DNA of 26,278 bases from contig CAUDIU010000017.1 of assembly GCA_958449715.1 (NCBI GenBank), positions 1 to 26,278 of the forward strand. The letters are read 5' to 3'. This document shows, piece after piece, positions 15,080-24,108 of this stretch. A model generated the notes under the pieces. It was not told the origin of the DNA and searched no databases. It was given only the letters and a program-made list of their open reading frames with translations. The stretch is from an uncultured Clostridium sp. (lineage in GTDB: Bacteria; Cyanobacteriota; Vampirovibrionia; Gastranaerophilales; Gastranaerophilaceae). The position numbers and the translations under genes are program-made. Positions within the stretch are counted from its first letter, which is position 1. The number at the start of each line of letters is the position of its first letter.

Positions 15080-16234
15080 TTATTTTTTCTTGTTTTTAGC
15101 TTCAGCTTCAGCTTTTACTTTTTTAGCAGTTTCTCCGCTGTTTTTAATTGAATCTTGAACTCCTTTTTGAACATTTGCTGGATCATATTCAGGATTTATG
15201 TATTCAATTTTTGCATTTTTCTTTAATGATTCTGTTAATTGGTCAATCATTTCAATTTGTTTTTGATTTTCTAAGTATCCTTTGATGTTATCTTTAACTT
15301 TTTCAAATGGATCTTGGCTAGCTGCAGCTCTATCTGTAACCATTATAATATGGTAGCCATATTGTGATTTTACAGGTTTTTCAGATATTGAATTTGGTTT
15401 CATAGAGAATGCTGCTTTTGAAAATTCTGGAACCATTTCTTTTTCTGCAAAGAATCCTAAATCTCCGCCTTTTACTGCAGATGCAGTGTCTTCTGAATTT
15501 TCTTTAGCTATTTTTGCAAATTGAGTTAAATCTTTTTTAGCTTCAGCTAGGATTTGGTTAGCTTTTGCTTCTTTAGCATTAAGTTCTTCTTGAACTTTTG
15601 CTTTTATAGCTGCATCATCAAGACCTTTATTTTTAGGATCAGCTTTTATTTTTGCAGCTATTTCTTCAGGGTTTGCTGATATTAAAATATGAGAAGCTCT
15701 TACTCTATCAGGATGTTTAAATTTGTTAATGTTGTTGTTGTAGAATTTTTTAGCTTCTGCATCAGAAACTTTTGCGGAACCTAGTTGTTCTGCTAAGCGT
15801 TTCATTTTAACTTCTTCTTTTAAATCTTTTTTGAATTGAGCATTAGACATTCCATGTTCTTTTAATAAAGCATTAAGTTGTTCTTTAGAGCCAACTTTGT
15901 CAATTACTTCTTTTACTGCATCATCTACATCTTTGCTTGTTACTGTAATTCCGCGTTTTGCAATTTCTTCATCTAGTAAAGTTTTTACAATTAATTCATT
16001 TATTACTCTGTCTTTGATTAAAAGATATAAAAAGCTATTTTTATCATCTTTTATATCAATACCTAATGCTTTTGCAATACCGCTTCCAGCTTGTTTGTCA
16101 AATTCTTGATCAAATTGACCTTGAGTGATTGTTTTATCATTAACTTTAATGATTGCTTCTCCTGATTTTAGACCGCAGCCTGCAAACAATACTGCTGATA
16201 TAGCCAGTGTTGCAAGTAATTTTTTCCCTCTCAT
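15080..16234 (-). CDS. peptidyl-prolyl isomerase lipoprotein (PrsA/SurA-type, PpiC domain)
   Basis: The 384-residue product carries a lipoprotein signal peptide with lipobox LFAG-C20, so it is probably anchored on the outer face of the inner membrane or in the outer membrane. It has a SurA N-terminal chaperone region (about 26-165) and one parvulin domain (about 176-302: VRASHILI ... GGDLGFFAEKEMVPEFSKAAFSMKPNS ... KSQYGYHIIMV), with a charged insertion of about 35 residues after HILI. It folds exported proteins. The C-terminal tail is Lys/Ala-rich. A strong AAGGAGA ribosome site precedes ATG 16234. It lies 38 bases after mfd on the same strand, so it is probably co-transcribed with it. Confidence 0.93.
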   Translation of the reverse strand: MRGKKLLATLAISAVLFAGCGLKSGEAIIKVNDKTITQGQFDQEFDKQAGSGIAKALGIDIKDDKNSFLYLLIKDRVINELIVKTLLDEEIAKRGITVTSKDVDDAVKEVIDKVGSKEQLNALLKEHGMSNAQFKKDLKEEVKMKRLAEQLGSAKVSDAEAKKFYNNNINKFKHPDRVRASHILISANPEEIAAKIKADPKNKGLDDAAIKAKVQEELNAKEAKANQILAEAKKDLTQFAKIAKENSEDTASAVKGGDLGFFAEKEMVPEFSKAAFSMKPNSISEKPVKSQYGYHIIMVTDRAAASQDPFEKVKDNIKGYLENQKQIEMIDQLTESLKKNAKIEYINPEYDPANVQKGVQDSIKNSGETAKKVKAEAEAKNKKK

Positions 16235-16272
16235 AATGTCTCCTTTTTTATGTGTTTAATTGAATTTCTCTC

Positions 16273-19200
16273 TTAATATTTAAATTCATTACTTGTTTTA
16301 TGTATATAATAAAACAAATCTGTTAAAATGTTAAATACTTCATTAAAATTCATGTACGAGTTGTTTAATAATAATATAGAATTTCCTTCAGTGCAAGATT
16401 TTGGAGCAATTGTAAATTTTATTCTTTTTAAAATTTCTGAAGGCAATGATCTTTGAATAATTTTCCATTCAGCTTGGCTGTATGGGGTATAAATTCTGAT
16501 GTTATCTTCTGTTTCTCTTATTAATGAAATTTTTACATCTGTTGCAGCAAGTCTTATTTTTATTAATTTTATCAAGTTTTCAACACTTTCAGGCGGTTTT
16601 GCAAATCTGTCTTTCCACTCTTCTGTAATATAATCGAGTTCAATATCAGATTTGACATCCGCCAGACGTTTATATTCAATCATTTTTTGTTCGGCAGAAC
16701 CAACCCATTCATCAGGAATAAATGCAGTGACATTAATATCAACTATAGTTGGGTTTGATTTATCGACGATTTGTCCTTGAAGTTCTTGAACTGTTTCTTC
16801 TAATAATTGGCAGTATGTATCAAAACCAACATTTACCATATGTCCGTGTTGTTTTGTTCCTAAAATATTACCAACACCACGGATTTCTACATCTCTCATT
16901 GCTATTTGATAACCGCTTCCAAGTGTTGTAAATTCTTTGATTGCTTTTAAGCGTTGGACGGCATCATGGGTTATTTCTTTTGATTTTGTATATAGGCAAT
17001 AGCAATATGCTTGACGTTGAGAACGGCCTACACGTCCTCTTAGTTGATATAGTTGAGCTAGCCCGAATTTGTCAGCATTGTGAATTATCATAGTGTTTGC
17101 ATTTGGGATATCTATACCATTTTCGATAATTGTTGTAGCAAGCAAAATATCATATTCGTGGTTGGCAAAATCAATAATTACTTTTTCTAATGTTTTTTCG
17201 TCCATTTGACCATGGCCGATTGCAATTCTTGCATTTGGAACTAATTTTTGTAATTGCATTCTAAATTCGTCAATTGTTTCGACCCTATTATAAAGATAGA
17301 ATACCTGACCTTCCCTGTCTAATTCATGGATTATGGCATTTTTTACCATATTTTCATTCCATTCTCCAACATAGGTTTTGATTGGAAGTCTGTTTTTAGG
17401 TGGAGTATTTATTATAGACATATCTTTAATGCCTGATAAAGACATATAGAGCGTTCTTGGAATTGGCGTTGCTGACATTGTAATAATATCAATGTTTTCT
17501 CGTAATTGTTTTAATTTTTCTTTGTGACGTACACCAAAACGATGTTCTTCATCTATTACTAAAAGACCTAAATCTTTAAAAATTATACCTTCTTGTAGTA
17601 ATCTATGTGTGCCGACTACAACATCACATTCTCCTGTGGCGAGATGTTTTACAGTTTCTTTTTGCTCTTTTTGAGAGCGGAAACGTGATAATAATTCTAC
17701 ATTTACTCCGAATGGTTTGAATCTTTCTGAAATTGTTTGGAAATGCTGGAATGCAAGAATTGTTGTCGGAACTACTACTGCTACTTGTTTACCTGATGTG
17801 ACGGCTTTAAATATTCCGCGCATTGCAACTTCAGTTTTGCCAAATCCTACATCTCCGCAAATCAACCTATCCATTGGCTGTTCACTTTCCATATCTGCTT
17901 TTACATCATTTATGGCTTTCATTTGATCCGGAGTTTCTGTATATTCAAATGCTTCTTCCATTTCAACCTGCCAAGTTGTATCAGGCAAGAATTGAATTCC
18001 TTTTTGCATTTTTCGTTTTGCATAAAGTCTTAGAAGGTCGTATGCTACTTGTTCAACTTCTTTTTTTACACGAGTTTTGGTATTTTCCCAATCTTTACCG
18101 CCCATTCTTGAAAGTTTAGGTTTTAGCGCACCTGAACCTCTGTATCTTACAAGCAGGTTAATTTGTTCTGCTGGGATGTGAAGTCTGTCTTTATTTGCGT
18201 ATTCAATGGTCAGATAGTCTTTTAGTTGACCGTCAATTTCTTGTTGTGATAAACCTTTATAAATGCCTACCCCATGGATACTGTGGACTACATATTCTCC
18301 TTCTTTTATATCGTTGATATTTTCAATATATTCAGGCTTTTCTTTGTAATATGAACGTTTAGTTGAGGTAATTTCTTTTGTTCGTTTGTTGAATAGCTCT
18401 CTATCTGTAATTATTACGGTTTTAAAATCTTCAAGTACGGAACCGTGCGAAGAAATGCTTTCATTATACTCAACGTCAAAAATATTTTTTTCTGAAAGAA
18501 TTTCTTTAACTCTTTCTGGATAATCTGTTGCTATAATTATGTCATAATCCTGTTTTGAATTAATATAATTTGCTATATCATCAAGTTTTGCACCGAAATT
18601 TTGTACAGTTTGAGTATTAAACTCAACAATTTCATCGGTTTCGCTATCAAGAAAATTATTTAGACCAATTTTTACAAATCCGGCGGTTTTTTGTATAAAA
18701 TCTTCAAAAGGAATGTGATTTCTGCCTTTTAAATCTATGTTAAGACCTAATTTGAGATTTTCTTGGAGTTGTTCTTCATAATTTTTATCTGTAAATTCGT
18801 ATTTTGAATATATTTCAGATATTTCATCAAATACAATTATGTAATCTTTGAAATAGTCCAAAATGCTTACAAGATTCTGATTAAAATAGTTTTGATAAAT
18901 TTCTATTCCTTCAAAGTATCCGTCTTCATCTTCGGGTTTAATTTCATCTGGAATACCGTTTTTTATTGTGAATTTATACATTGGCATAATATTTGCAGAT
19001 GATAGTTTTTCTATTGATTTTTGAGTTTCATTGTTGAAATATCTGATATCAACAATTTCATCTCCCCAAAGTTCAATTCTTGTAGGGTGTTTATCAAGAG
19101 AATAAAAATCAATAATATCGCCACGAATACTAAATTCTCCAATATCAGATACCATTGTAGATCTTTTGTATCCTAAGTCTATAAATTTTTGAGAAATATC

Positions 19201-19632
19201 TTTGACATCAATTTCATCACCTATTTTTAATGTAATAGAATTTTCTTTATAGAAATTTTCTGTCGGGAATTTTTCTAGTAGTGTTTTTACAGGACAAATT
19301 ACAATGTCAGGTTTTTCTGTTAAAATTCTTACTTGTTCTGCATAATCGTAACGATTTGGGGATACACTTTCATACATCGAAATGTTTTGAAACGGTATAA
19401 GTTCAGTTTTTTCATTAAAAGCTTTGAGTAAATCATTTTGATATTTAAGTGCATTTTGTTCTGTTGATGCGATAAAAAGAATTTTTTTGTCTGTAATTTT
19501 TTTTATTTTCGTTATTAAAAATAATCGTAAAATTGTTGTAAGACCTGTTATTGCAAACGAAAAAGACTTTGTAAGATAACTTTCAAACAAAGCATAATTT
19601 TCATTATTTTCAGGCACGTTAATTTTAAACAT
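16273..19632 (-). CDS. mfd: transcription-repair coupling factor Mfd
   Basis: Mfd removes RNA polymerase stalled at DNA damage and recruits UvrA. The 1119-residue length is in the family range. Order of domains: UvrB-like N-terminal region (about 1-330), CarD-like RNAP-interacting domain (about 440-500; GVGIYKGL ... LTIEYANKDRLHIP), helicase core with Walker A GDVGFGKT (593-600), DEEH box (694-697), SATPIPRTLYMSL (720-732) and the RecG-like translocation motif near GLAQLYQLRGRVGRSQRQAY, then the C-terminal D7 domain. The helicase looks complete. No Shine-Dalgarno precedes ATG 19632; an extended -10 (TGATAAAAT) ends seven bases upstream, as at rarA. It is followed by the PpiC lipoprotein gene. 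Confidence 0.97.
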   Translation of the reverse strand: MFKINVPENNENYALFESYLTKSFSFAITGLTTILRLFLITKIKKITDKKILFIASTEQNALKYQNDLLKAFNEKTELIPFQNISMYESVSPNRYDYAEQVRILTEKPDIVICPVKTLLEKFPTENFYKENSITLKIGDEIDVKDISQKFIDLGYKRSTMVSDIGEFSIRGDIIDFYSLDKHPTRIELWGDEIVDIRYFNNETQKSIEKLSSANIMPMYKFTIKNGIPDEIKPEDEDGYFEGIEIYQNYFNQNLVSILDYFKDYIIVFDEISEIYSKYEFTDKNYEEQLQENLKLGLNIDLKGRNHIPFEDFIQKTAGFVKIGLNNFLDSETDEIVEFNTQTVQNFGAKLDDIANYINSKQDYDIIIATDYPERVKEILSEKNIFDVEYNESISSHGSVLEDFKTVIITDRELFNKRTKEITSTKRSYYKEKPEYIENINDIKEGEYVVHSIHGVGIYKGLSQQEIDGQLKDYLTIEYANKDRLHIPAEQINLLVRYRGSGALKPKLSRMGGKDWENTKTRVKKEVEQVAYDLLRLYAKRKMQKGIQFLPDTTWQVEMEEAFEYTETPDQMKAINDVKADMESEQPMDRLICGDVGFGKTEVAMRGIFKAVTSGKQVAVVVPTTILAFQHFQTISERFKPFGVNVELLSRFRSQKEQKETVKHLATGECDVVVGTHRLLQEGIIFKDLGLLVIDEEHRFGVRHKEKLKQLRENIDIITMSATPIPRTLYMSLSGIKDMSIINTPPKNRLPIKTYVGEWNENMVKNAIIHELDREGQVFYLYNRVETIDEFRMQLQKLVPNARIAIGHGQMDEKTLEKVIIDFANHEYDILLATTIIENGIDIPNANTMIIHNADKFGLAQLYQLRGRVGRSQRQAYCYCLYTKSKEITHDAVQRLKAIKEFTTLGSGYQIAMRDVEIRGVGNILGTKQHGHMVNVGFDTYCQLLEETVQELQGQIVDKSNPTIVDINVTAFIPDEWVGSAEQKMIEYKRLADVKSDIELDYITEEWKDRFAKPPESVENLIKLIKIRLAATDVKISLIRETEDNIRIYTPYSQAEWKIIQRSLPSEILKRIKFTIAPKSCTEGNSILLLNNSYMNFNEVFNILTDLFYYIHKTSNEFKY

Positions 19633-19638
19633 AGTTTA

Positions 19639-19647
19639 ATTTTATCA
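19639..19647 (-). promoter_or_regulatory. extended -10 promoter of mfd, likely leaderless
   Basis: On the minus strand TG-A-TAAAAT ends at 19639 and the mfd ATG starts at 19632, so transcription would begin at the start codon. It lies directly after the murA-operon terminator, which supports an independent promoter here. Confidence 0.45.
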
Positions 19648-19653
19648 TAAAAT

Positions 19654-19683
19654 AAAAAAGCTCTGAGAATTCAGGGCTTTTTT
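19654..19683 (-). terminator. rho-independent terminator of the murA operon
   Basis: A 13-bp stem (AAAAAAGCTCTGA with TCAGGGCTTTTTT, one G-T pair, loop GAAT) follows the RWYDxDP gene stop (19690) on the minus strand and continues into TTTTTTATTTTATG. The mfd promoter comes straight after. Confidence 0.88.
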
Positions 19684-19689
19684 ATTTTT

Positions 19690-20034
19690 TTATTTAACAT
19701 CTGTTTTATTTGGACTTTCATATTCAATGCCCATTTCTTTAAGTGTTCTAATAAAGTTTTGGGCACAAATTTTTTGAGCTTCCGGAGGTACTATTCTTAA
19801 AATTTCAACTGTCTTTGAAATTACTGGATCTTTATCGTACCAACGGTTATTTGCATTAACGGGTTTGACCATTGCATAGAATTTGTCGATAGTTTCTTTA
19901 GAAACTTTTTCTTCAATTTTTTGTAAGAAAATTTCTGCTTGAGCTCTTAATTCTGTTTGATAATTTTTTAAAAGCTCAATTACTTCAAGTAATAATGGAT
20001 CATGATCATACCAGCGTTTATATGCAGGTGCCAT
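19690..20034 (-). CDS. small RWYDxDP-repeat protein coupled to murA
   Basis: The 114-residue protein contains the same motif twice: KRWYDHDPLLLEVIELL (6-22) and NRWYDKDPVISKTVEIL (63-79), about 57 residues apart, each followed by a helix. The middle is a charged helix (about 25-55). I recall similar proteins only vaguely from cyanobacterial relatives and cannot name a function. Its ATG overlaps the murA stop by one base (TAATG), so translation is coupled to murA and a role in cell-wall synthesis is a reasonable guess from context. There is no signal peptide or membrane segment, so it is probably cytoplasmic. A terminator follows. Confidence 0.8.
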   Translation of the reverse strand: MAPAYKRWYDHDPLLLEVIELLKNYQTELRAQAEIFLQKIEEKVSKETIDKFYAMVKPVNANNRWYDKDPVISKTVEILRIVPPEAQKICAQNFIRTLKEMGIEYESPNKTDVK

Positions 20035-21359
20035 TATAATAAGCCCTCCGTTAGGTTTACTTTTGGCTCAACAGGAGTAATGATTTGTTCTTCATTTTTT
20101 CTCTCTATTTTGCCTCCTAATAATCTTAGCTTATTTTCAAAATTTTCGTATCCTCTATCTATATGATGTAGGTTTTCGATTGTAGAATTACCTTCAGCCA
20201 TTAATGCTGCTACAACTAGAGATGCTCCTGCACGTAAGTCGCTTGCAGCTAATGTAGCTCCTGTTAATTTTTTTACGCCTTTGATGATTGCGTGATTTCT
20301 GTCTTGATGAATATCTGCTCCCATTCTGCGTAATTCTGGAACTTGCATAAATCTGTTTTCATACAAACTTTCAGTGATAATTCCAACACCGTTTGCTGTG
20401 GTCAAAAGTGTCATTGCCATTGACTGCAAGTCAGTTGGAAATCCAGGGTATGGCTGAGTTACAAAGTTAATAGAATTCAATCTGTTTTTACAAGAAACTT
20501 CTAAAGTTGTAGGTTCTACTAATTTAATATTAGCGCCCATTTTTAAAAGTTTATCTGTAAAGAATGTCAAATGTGCAGGGAATACATTTTTTATAATTGC
20601 TTTACCTTTTGTTGCAATAATTGCAGACATAAATGTTCCTGCTTCAATTCTGTCAGGGATTGTTGTGTATTCAATAGGATGTAAGTTATCTTGTTTTACA
20701 CCATTAATTACAATTTCAGAAGTTCCTGCACCTACTACATCTGCACCCATTGAATTTAAGAAATTTGCAAGATCTACAATTTCAGGTTCTTGTGCTGCAT
20801 TTTGTATTCTTGTAGAGCCTTCCGCTAAAATTGATGCAAGCATTAAGTTTTCTGTAGCACCAACAGATGGAATATCTAAATAGATGTCAGTACCTACAAG
20901 TTTTGGAACTTTTGCATGTACGTAACCGTTTTCAATTTTTATTTTAGCACCAAGAGCTTCTAAACCTTTAATGTGGAAGTCAACTCTTCTTTCGCCGATA
21001 GCACAGCCTCCAGGAAGAGCTACAATTGCTTCTCTACATCTTGATACTAATGCTCCTAGTACAATAAATGATGCTCTCATTTTACTTACAAGTTCGTATT
21101 TTGCAGTAATGCTTGTTAAATCTGTTGCATCAATTGTTACTGATTTTTCGGATTTATCATAAGTTGTTTTAGCTCCTAGTTGAGCAATTACACTTAACAT
21201 GATTTCAACATCTGTTAAATCAGGAACGTTATAAATTTTTGTTTCACCTTTAGCTAATAATGCGGCTGCCATTAATTTTAATACTGAATTTTTTGCTCCG
21301 CCAATTGAAACTTCACCTTTTAAAGGGGTACCACCTTTTATATAAAATTTTTCTGTCAA
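20034..21359 (-). CDS. murA: UDP-N-acetylglucosamine 1-carboxyvinyltransferase
   Basis: MurA transfers enolpyruvate from PEP to UDP-GlcNAc, the first committed step of peptidoglycan synthesis, in the cytoplasm. The 441-residue product keeps the N-terminal GGAKNSVLK (20-28, Lys23 for substrate) and the active-site loop LPGGC119AIGERRVD (115-126), with the Cys that fosfomycin alkylates. The inside-out alpha/beta barrel repeats (IIKGV, ASDLRAGASLVVAALMAEG, IDRGYENFENKL) are intact to the end. The start is TTG (21359-21357) with an AAAGGT ribosome site; no ATG fits the conserved N terminus MTEKFYIKGG. It heads a two-gene unit with the RWYDxDP gene. Confidence 0.98.
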   Translation of the reverse strand: MTEKFYIKGGTPLKGEVSIGGAKNSVLKLMAAALLAKGETKIYNVPDLTDVEIMLSVIAQLGAKTTYDKSEKSVTIDATDLTSITAKYELVSKMRASFIVLGALVSRCREAIVALPGGCAIGERRVDFHIKGLEALGAKIKIENGYVHAKVPKLVGTDIYLDIPSVGATENLMLASILAEGSTRIQNAAQEPEIVDLANFLNSMGADVVGAGTSEIVINGVKQDNLHPIEYTTIPDRIEAGTFMSAIIATKGKAIIKNVFPAHLTFFTDKLLKMGANIKLVEPTTLEVSCKNRLNSINFVTQPYPGFPTDLQSMAMTLLTTANGVGIITESLYENRFMQVPELRRMGADIHQDRNHAIIKGVKKLTGATLAASDLRAGASLVVAALMAEGNSTIENLHHIDRGYENFENKLRLLGGKIERKNEEQIITPVEPKVNLTEGLL

Positions 21360-21537
21360 TTTTCTTACCTTTTCAAATAAAAAATGTTTTCACTTTTCTT
21401 TTATAATAATACAATTTCTTTTGCATGGTGTAAATAAGTTAAATAATGTAAAGAAATTAAGTTTAAAATTTATTTAACTATTAAAAAAAAATTTTTTTAG
21501 TTTTTAAATTTTCCATATTGAAAGGAAATTTATAAAA

Positions 21538-22239
21538 ATGATTAGCCCGATTAATTTTACTGGCATTAAAAATATAGGTTATGCTCGTGTATATTCAAAT
21601 TCTTGTGATGTTTTAAATGATTATGATGACTCAATAAATGGTTCTGAAGCTCCAAATAGAAGCCGTGTTGTTATGAATATGGAATTAACTGATGATACTT
21701 TTAATAAAGATCTTACCGCGTATAAAAAGATATTAAAAGAAAGACCTGATTTGAAAAATACTGTTAATGATCGATATGTAAATATAGATTATGAAACTTT
21801 AAGAGTTAATGATATGGATTTTGTTAGAGTTTTATTTAATGGTATTTTAATCCCGTCAGATGATAATAAAATTTTACAGTTTTCAAAAGCATTAGTTGAT
21901 AGGATTGCTAATTTTAAAATTAAAGATATTAAGACTGATCCAGATCAGCATTTGATGTTAGAAGCTCAAGAAGGATTAATTTATAACGAAAATATTATGG
22001 ATTATATGGATGGTTCTTCAGGAACATTGGATTTTTTAGAAGGAACTGATTTGCCTAAAAAATTTGACTATTATTTAAATGATAGGTCCGCAAATTTGTC
22101 TGAAGATGAAGAAGAAAAGCTTTTTAATGCTATAGATGAATTGACATATGTGCTACATGATCCTGGATACGTGCATAATGGTGCTATTTATATGCAAGCT
22201 CTTTTAAAAGGGTATAAAAAAGATGATTTGTCCTCTTAA
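21538..22239 (+). CDS. hypothetical protein with N-terminal INFTG motif
   Basis: I do not recognise a family in this 233-residue protein. It opens with MISPINFTGIKNIGYARVYS, then a region of soluble alpha/beta character rich in Asp and Asn (DDSINGSEAPNRSRVVMNMELTDD), and closes with helical, acidic stretches. There is one Cys (23) and no signal peptide or membrane segment. The INFTG start resembles LNFEG in the 339-residue protein at 4842. AAAGGAAA provides a ribosome site ahead of ATG 21538. It is followed by an AT-rich gap and the grpE promoter, so it is probably a single-gene unit. Confidence 0.75.
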   Translation: MISPINFTGIKNIGYARVYSNSCDVLNDYDDSINGSEAPNRSRVVMNMELTDDTFNKDLTAYKKILKERPDLKNTVNDRYVNIDYETLRVNDMDFVRVLFNGILIPSDDNKILQFSKALVDRIANFKIKDIKTDPDQHLMLEAQEGLIYNENIMDYMDGSSGTLDFLEGTDLPKKFDYYLNDRSANLSEDEEEKLFNAIDELTYVLHDPGYVHNGAIYMQALLKGYKKDDLSS

Positions 22240-22263
22240 TTATTAAAAAATAATAAATTTTTG

Positions 22264-22291
22264 TTGTTAATTAATATTGATAAACTATAAT
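22264..22291 (+). promoter_or_regulatory. candidate grpE promoter
   Basis: TTGTTA (22264-22269) and TATAAT (22286-22291) are 16 bases apart, with a start near 22298 and grpE at 22326. A 10-base direct repeat TGTTAATTAA flanks it (22265-22274 and 22305-22314). No CIRCE-type inverted repeat is present, so HrcA control is not supported. Confidence 0.5.
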
Positions 22292-22325
22292 ATACAATAT
22301 GAAATGTTAATTAAGAGGTAGAGAT

Positions 22326-22901
22326 ATGTCACATAAACATCATAATAATAATCCGTTTAAAAATTCTGAAAATTTAGATGAAGAAATTAAACAAGAAAAT
22401 GTTGAAACTTCTGAAAATAAAGAAGAAGCTGCAGAAAAAAACAGTTCAGAATTAGACGAATTACAAAAAAAATATGATACATTAAATCAGCAATATTTAA
22501 GGTTAGCTGCTGATTTTGATAATTTCCGCAAAAGACAAGAACATGAAAGAGAAGAATTATTAAAATTCGGAACAGAAAATGCTCTTAAAAAAATGATTGA
22601 AGTGTTAGATAATTTTGAACGTGGTAAAAAAGCATTAGAAAATGTAGAAGATTGTCAAAAGGTTAAAGAAAGTTTTGATTTAGTTCATAAACAAGTAATT
22701 GATTCTTTGACAAAATTAGGATTAGAGCCTATTGAGACAGAGGGTAAAGAATTTGACCCAAATTTCCATGATGCAGTTATGCAGACTCCTACATCTGAAC
22801 ACCCTGAACATACAATTATTAATGAATTACAAAAAGGATATAAAATGGGTGATAAAGTTCTTAGACCTGCACTTGTAAATGTTGCTACTGCTGAGGGGTA
22901 A
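22326..22901 (+). CDS. grpE: nucleotide exchange factor GrpE
   Basis: GrpE releases ADP from DnaK during the chaperone cycle. The 191-residue product has an acidic, low-complexity N-terminal tail (1-45), a long dimerising helix (about 46-110; ELDELQKKYDTLNQQYLRLAADFDNFRKRQ) and the C-terminal beta domain ending in GYKMGDKVLRPALVNVA, the family signature. The His-rich start (SHKHHNNNP) is unusual but probably only tail. AGAGGT precedes ATG 22326. The next gene is dnaJ, after 76 bases; dnaK is not between them, unlike the usual grpE-dnaK-dnaJ order. Confidence 0.97.
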   Translation: MSHKHHNNNPFKNSENLDEEIKQENVETSENKEEAAEKNSSELDELQKKYDTLNQQYLRLAADFDNFRKRQEHEREELLKFGTENALKKMIEVLDNFERGKKALENVEDCQKVKESFDLVHKQVIDSLTKLGLEPIETEGKEFDPNFHDAVMQTPTSEHPEHTIINELQKGYKMGDKVLRPALVNVATAEG

Positions 22902-22977
22902 GCTTTTTTTGCCCTTATGGATTTACATGATAAAATACAATTATTGAATAATTAGAATAGGGAAGATTTAGTATAAA

Positions 22978-24108
22978 ATGACAGATTACTATGAAATACT
23001 CGGAGTATCAAAAGATGCTTCAAAAGACGAGATAAAATCTGCTTTCAGGAAGAAGGCAAGAACGTTACACCCCGATGTAAATAAAGCCCCAGATGCTGAA
23101 GAAAAATTTAAGGAATTGGGTAAAGCTTATGAAACATTAATGGATGATAATAAGCGTGCAACATATGACAGATATGGTGAAGACGGCTTAAAAAATGCAG
23201 GGTTTGATACAAACGGACCTTTCGCAGGCGGTTTTGGTGATTTAAATGATATATTTAACTCATTCTTTGGCGGAATGGGTGGTTTTGGATTTGGTGGCAG
23301 ACCTGATCCTAATGCGCCAGTTGAGGGTGATGATTTAAGATTAGATATTGAAATTGATTTTGAAAAAGCTGTATTCGGCTGTGAAAAAGAAATTAAATTT
23401 GACCACTTGGAATTATGCCCATCTTGTGGCGGTACAGGTGCTGAAAAAGGTTCTAAACCTGAAACTTGTCCGACTTGCCATGGTACAGGTCAAGTACAGC
23501 AAGTTATGAGAACTCCTTTAGGTTCTATTGCTCAAATAGTTACTTGTCCAGATTGTCATGGCGCAGGTAAAAAGATTTCTAAACCTTGTAAAGATTGCAA
23601 AGGTCAAGGAAAAATTCAAAAAGAAAAGAAAATCAATATAAAAATTCCTGCAGGTGTTGATAATATGTCAAAAATTAGAGTCTCTCGAGAAGGAGATGCA
23701 GGTTCTAACGGTGGACCAGCAGGTGATTTATATGTTGTATTGCATGTAAAAGCTTCTGATTACTTCAAGCGAGAAGGTAATGACGTTTATTCAAGACTTG
23801 ACATTACACCTGCTCAAGCAGCTTTAGGAGATGAGGTTGTTGTAAAAACTCTTGATGGAGAACAAAAAATTACAGTCCAAGCAGGTGTACAAAGCGGGAA
23901 TTCTATAAAAATAAAAGGTGCAGGGGTGCCATATATTGCAAGACCTTCTCAAAGAGGAGATCATATCGTGATTGTTGCAGTTAAAACTCCTACAAAACTT
24001 TCTGATGAAGAAAGAAATTTATATAGAAAATTGTATGAAATTCAAAATAATAAAAAAGCTTCACAACAATCATCAATAATGGATAAAGTTAAGGGAGTAT
24101 TTCAGTAA
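22978..24108 (+). CDS. dnaJ: chaperone DnaJ (Hsp40)
   Basis: DnaJ delivers clients to DnaK and stimulates its ATPase. The 376-residue protein is a full type I Hsp40. The J domain (3-70) has the HPD motif at 31-33. A Gly/Phe region covers about 77-108. The zinc-binding domain has four CxxCxGxG repeats (C147/C150, C164/C167, C190/C193, C204/C207), and the C-terminal substrate-binding domains follow. The start is conserved (MTDYYEILGV), although its ribosome site (GGGAAG) is farther than usual. Its stop overlaps the next ATG by one base (TAATG), so the following propeller protein is translationally coupled. Confidence 0.98.
   Translation: MTDYYEILGVSKDASKDEIKSAFRKKARTLHPDVNKAPDAEEKFKELGKAYETLMDDNKRATYDRYGEDGLKNAGFDTNGPFAGGFGDLNDIFNSFFGGMGGFGFGGRPDPNAPVEGDDLRLDIEIDFEKAVFGCEKEIKFDHLELCPSCGGTGAEKGSKPETCPTCHGTGQVQQVMRTPLGSIAQIVTCPDCHGAGKKISKPCKDCKGQGKIQKEKKINIKIPAGVDNMSKIRVSREGDAGSNGGPAGDLYVVLHVKASDYFKREGNDVYSRLDITPAQAALGDEVVVKTLDGEQKITVQAGVQSGNSIKIKGAGVPYIARPSQRGDHIVIVAVKTPTKLSDEERNLYRKLYEIQNNKKASQQSSIMDKVKGVFQ

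Noticed and set aside
22240..22325. CIRCE heat-shock operator before grpE
   Set aside because: No TTAGCACTC-N9-GAGTGCTAA-like inverted repeat is present.
22902..22930. Terminator after grpE (T-run at about 22905-22911)
   Set aside because: The T-run is preceded by only a very weak stem, and dnaJ probably lies in the same transcript.
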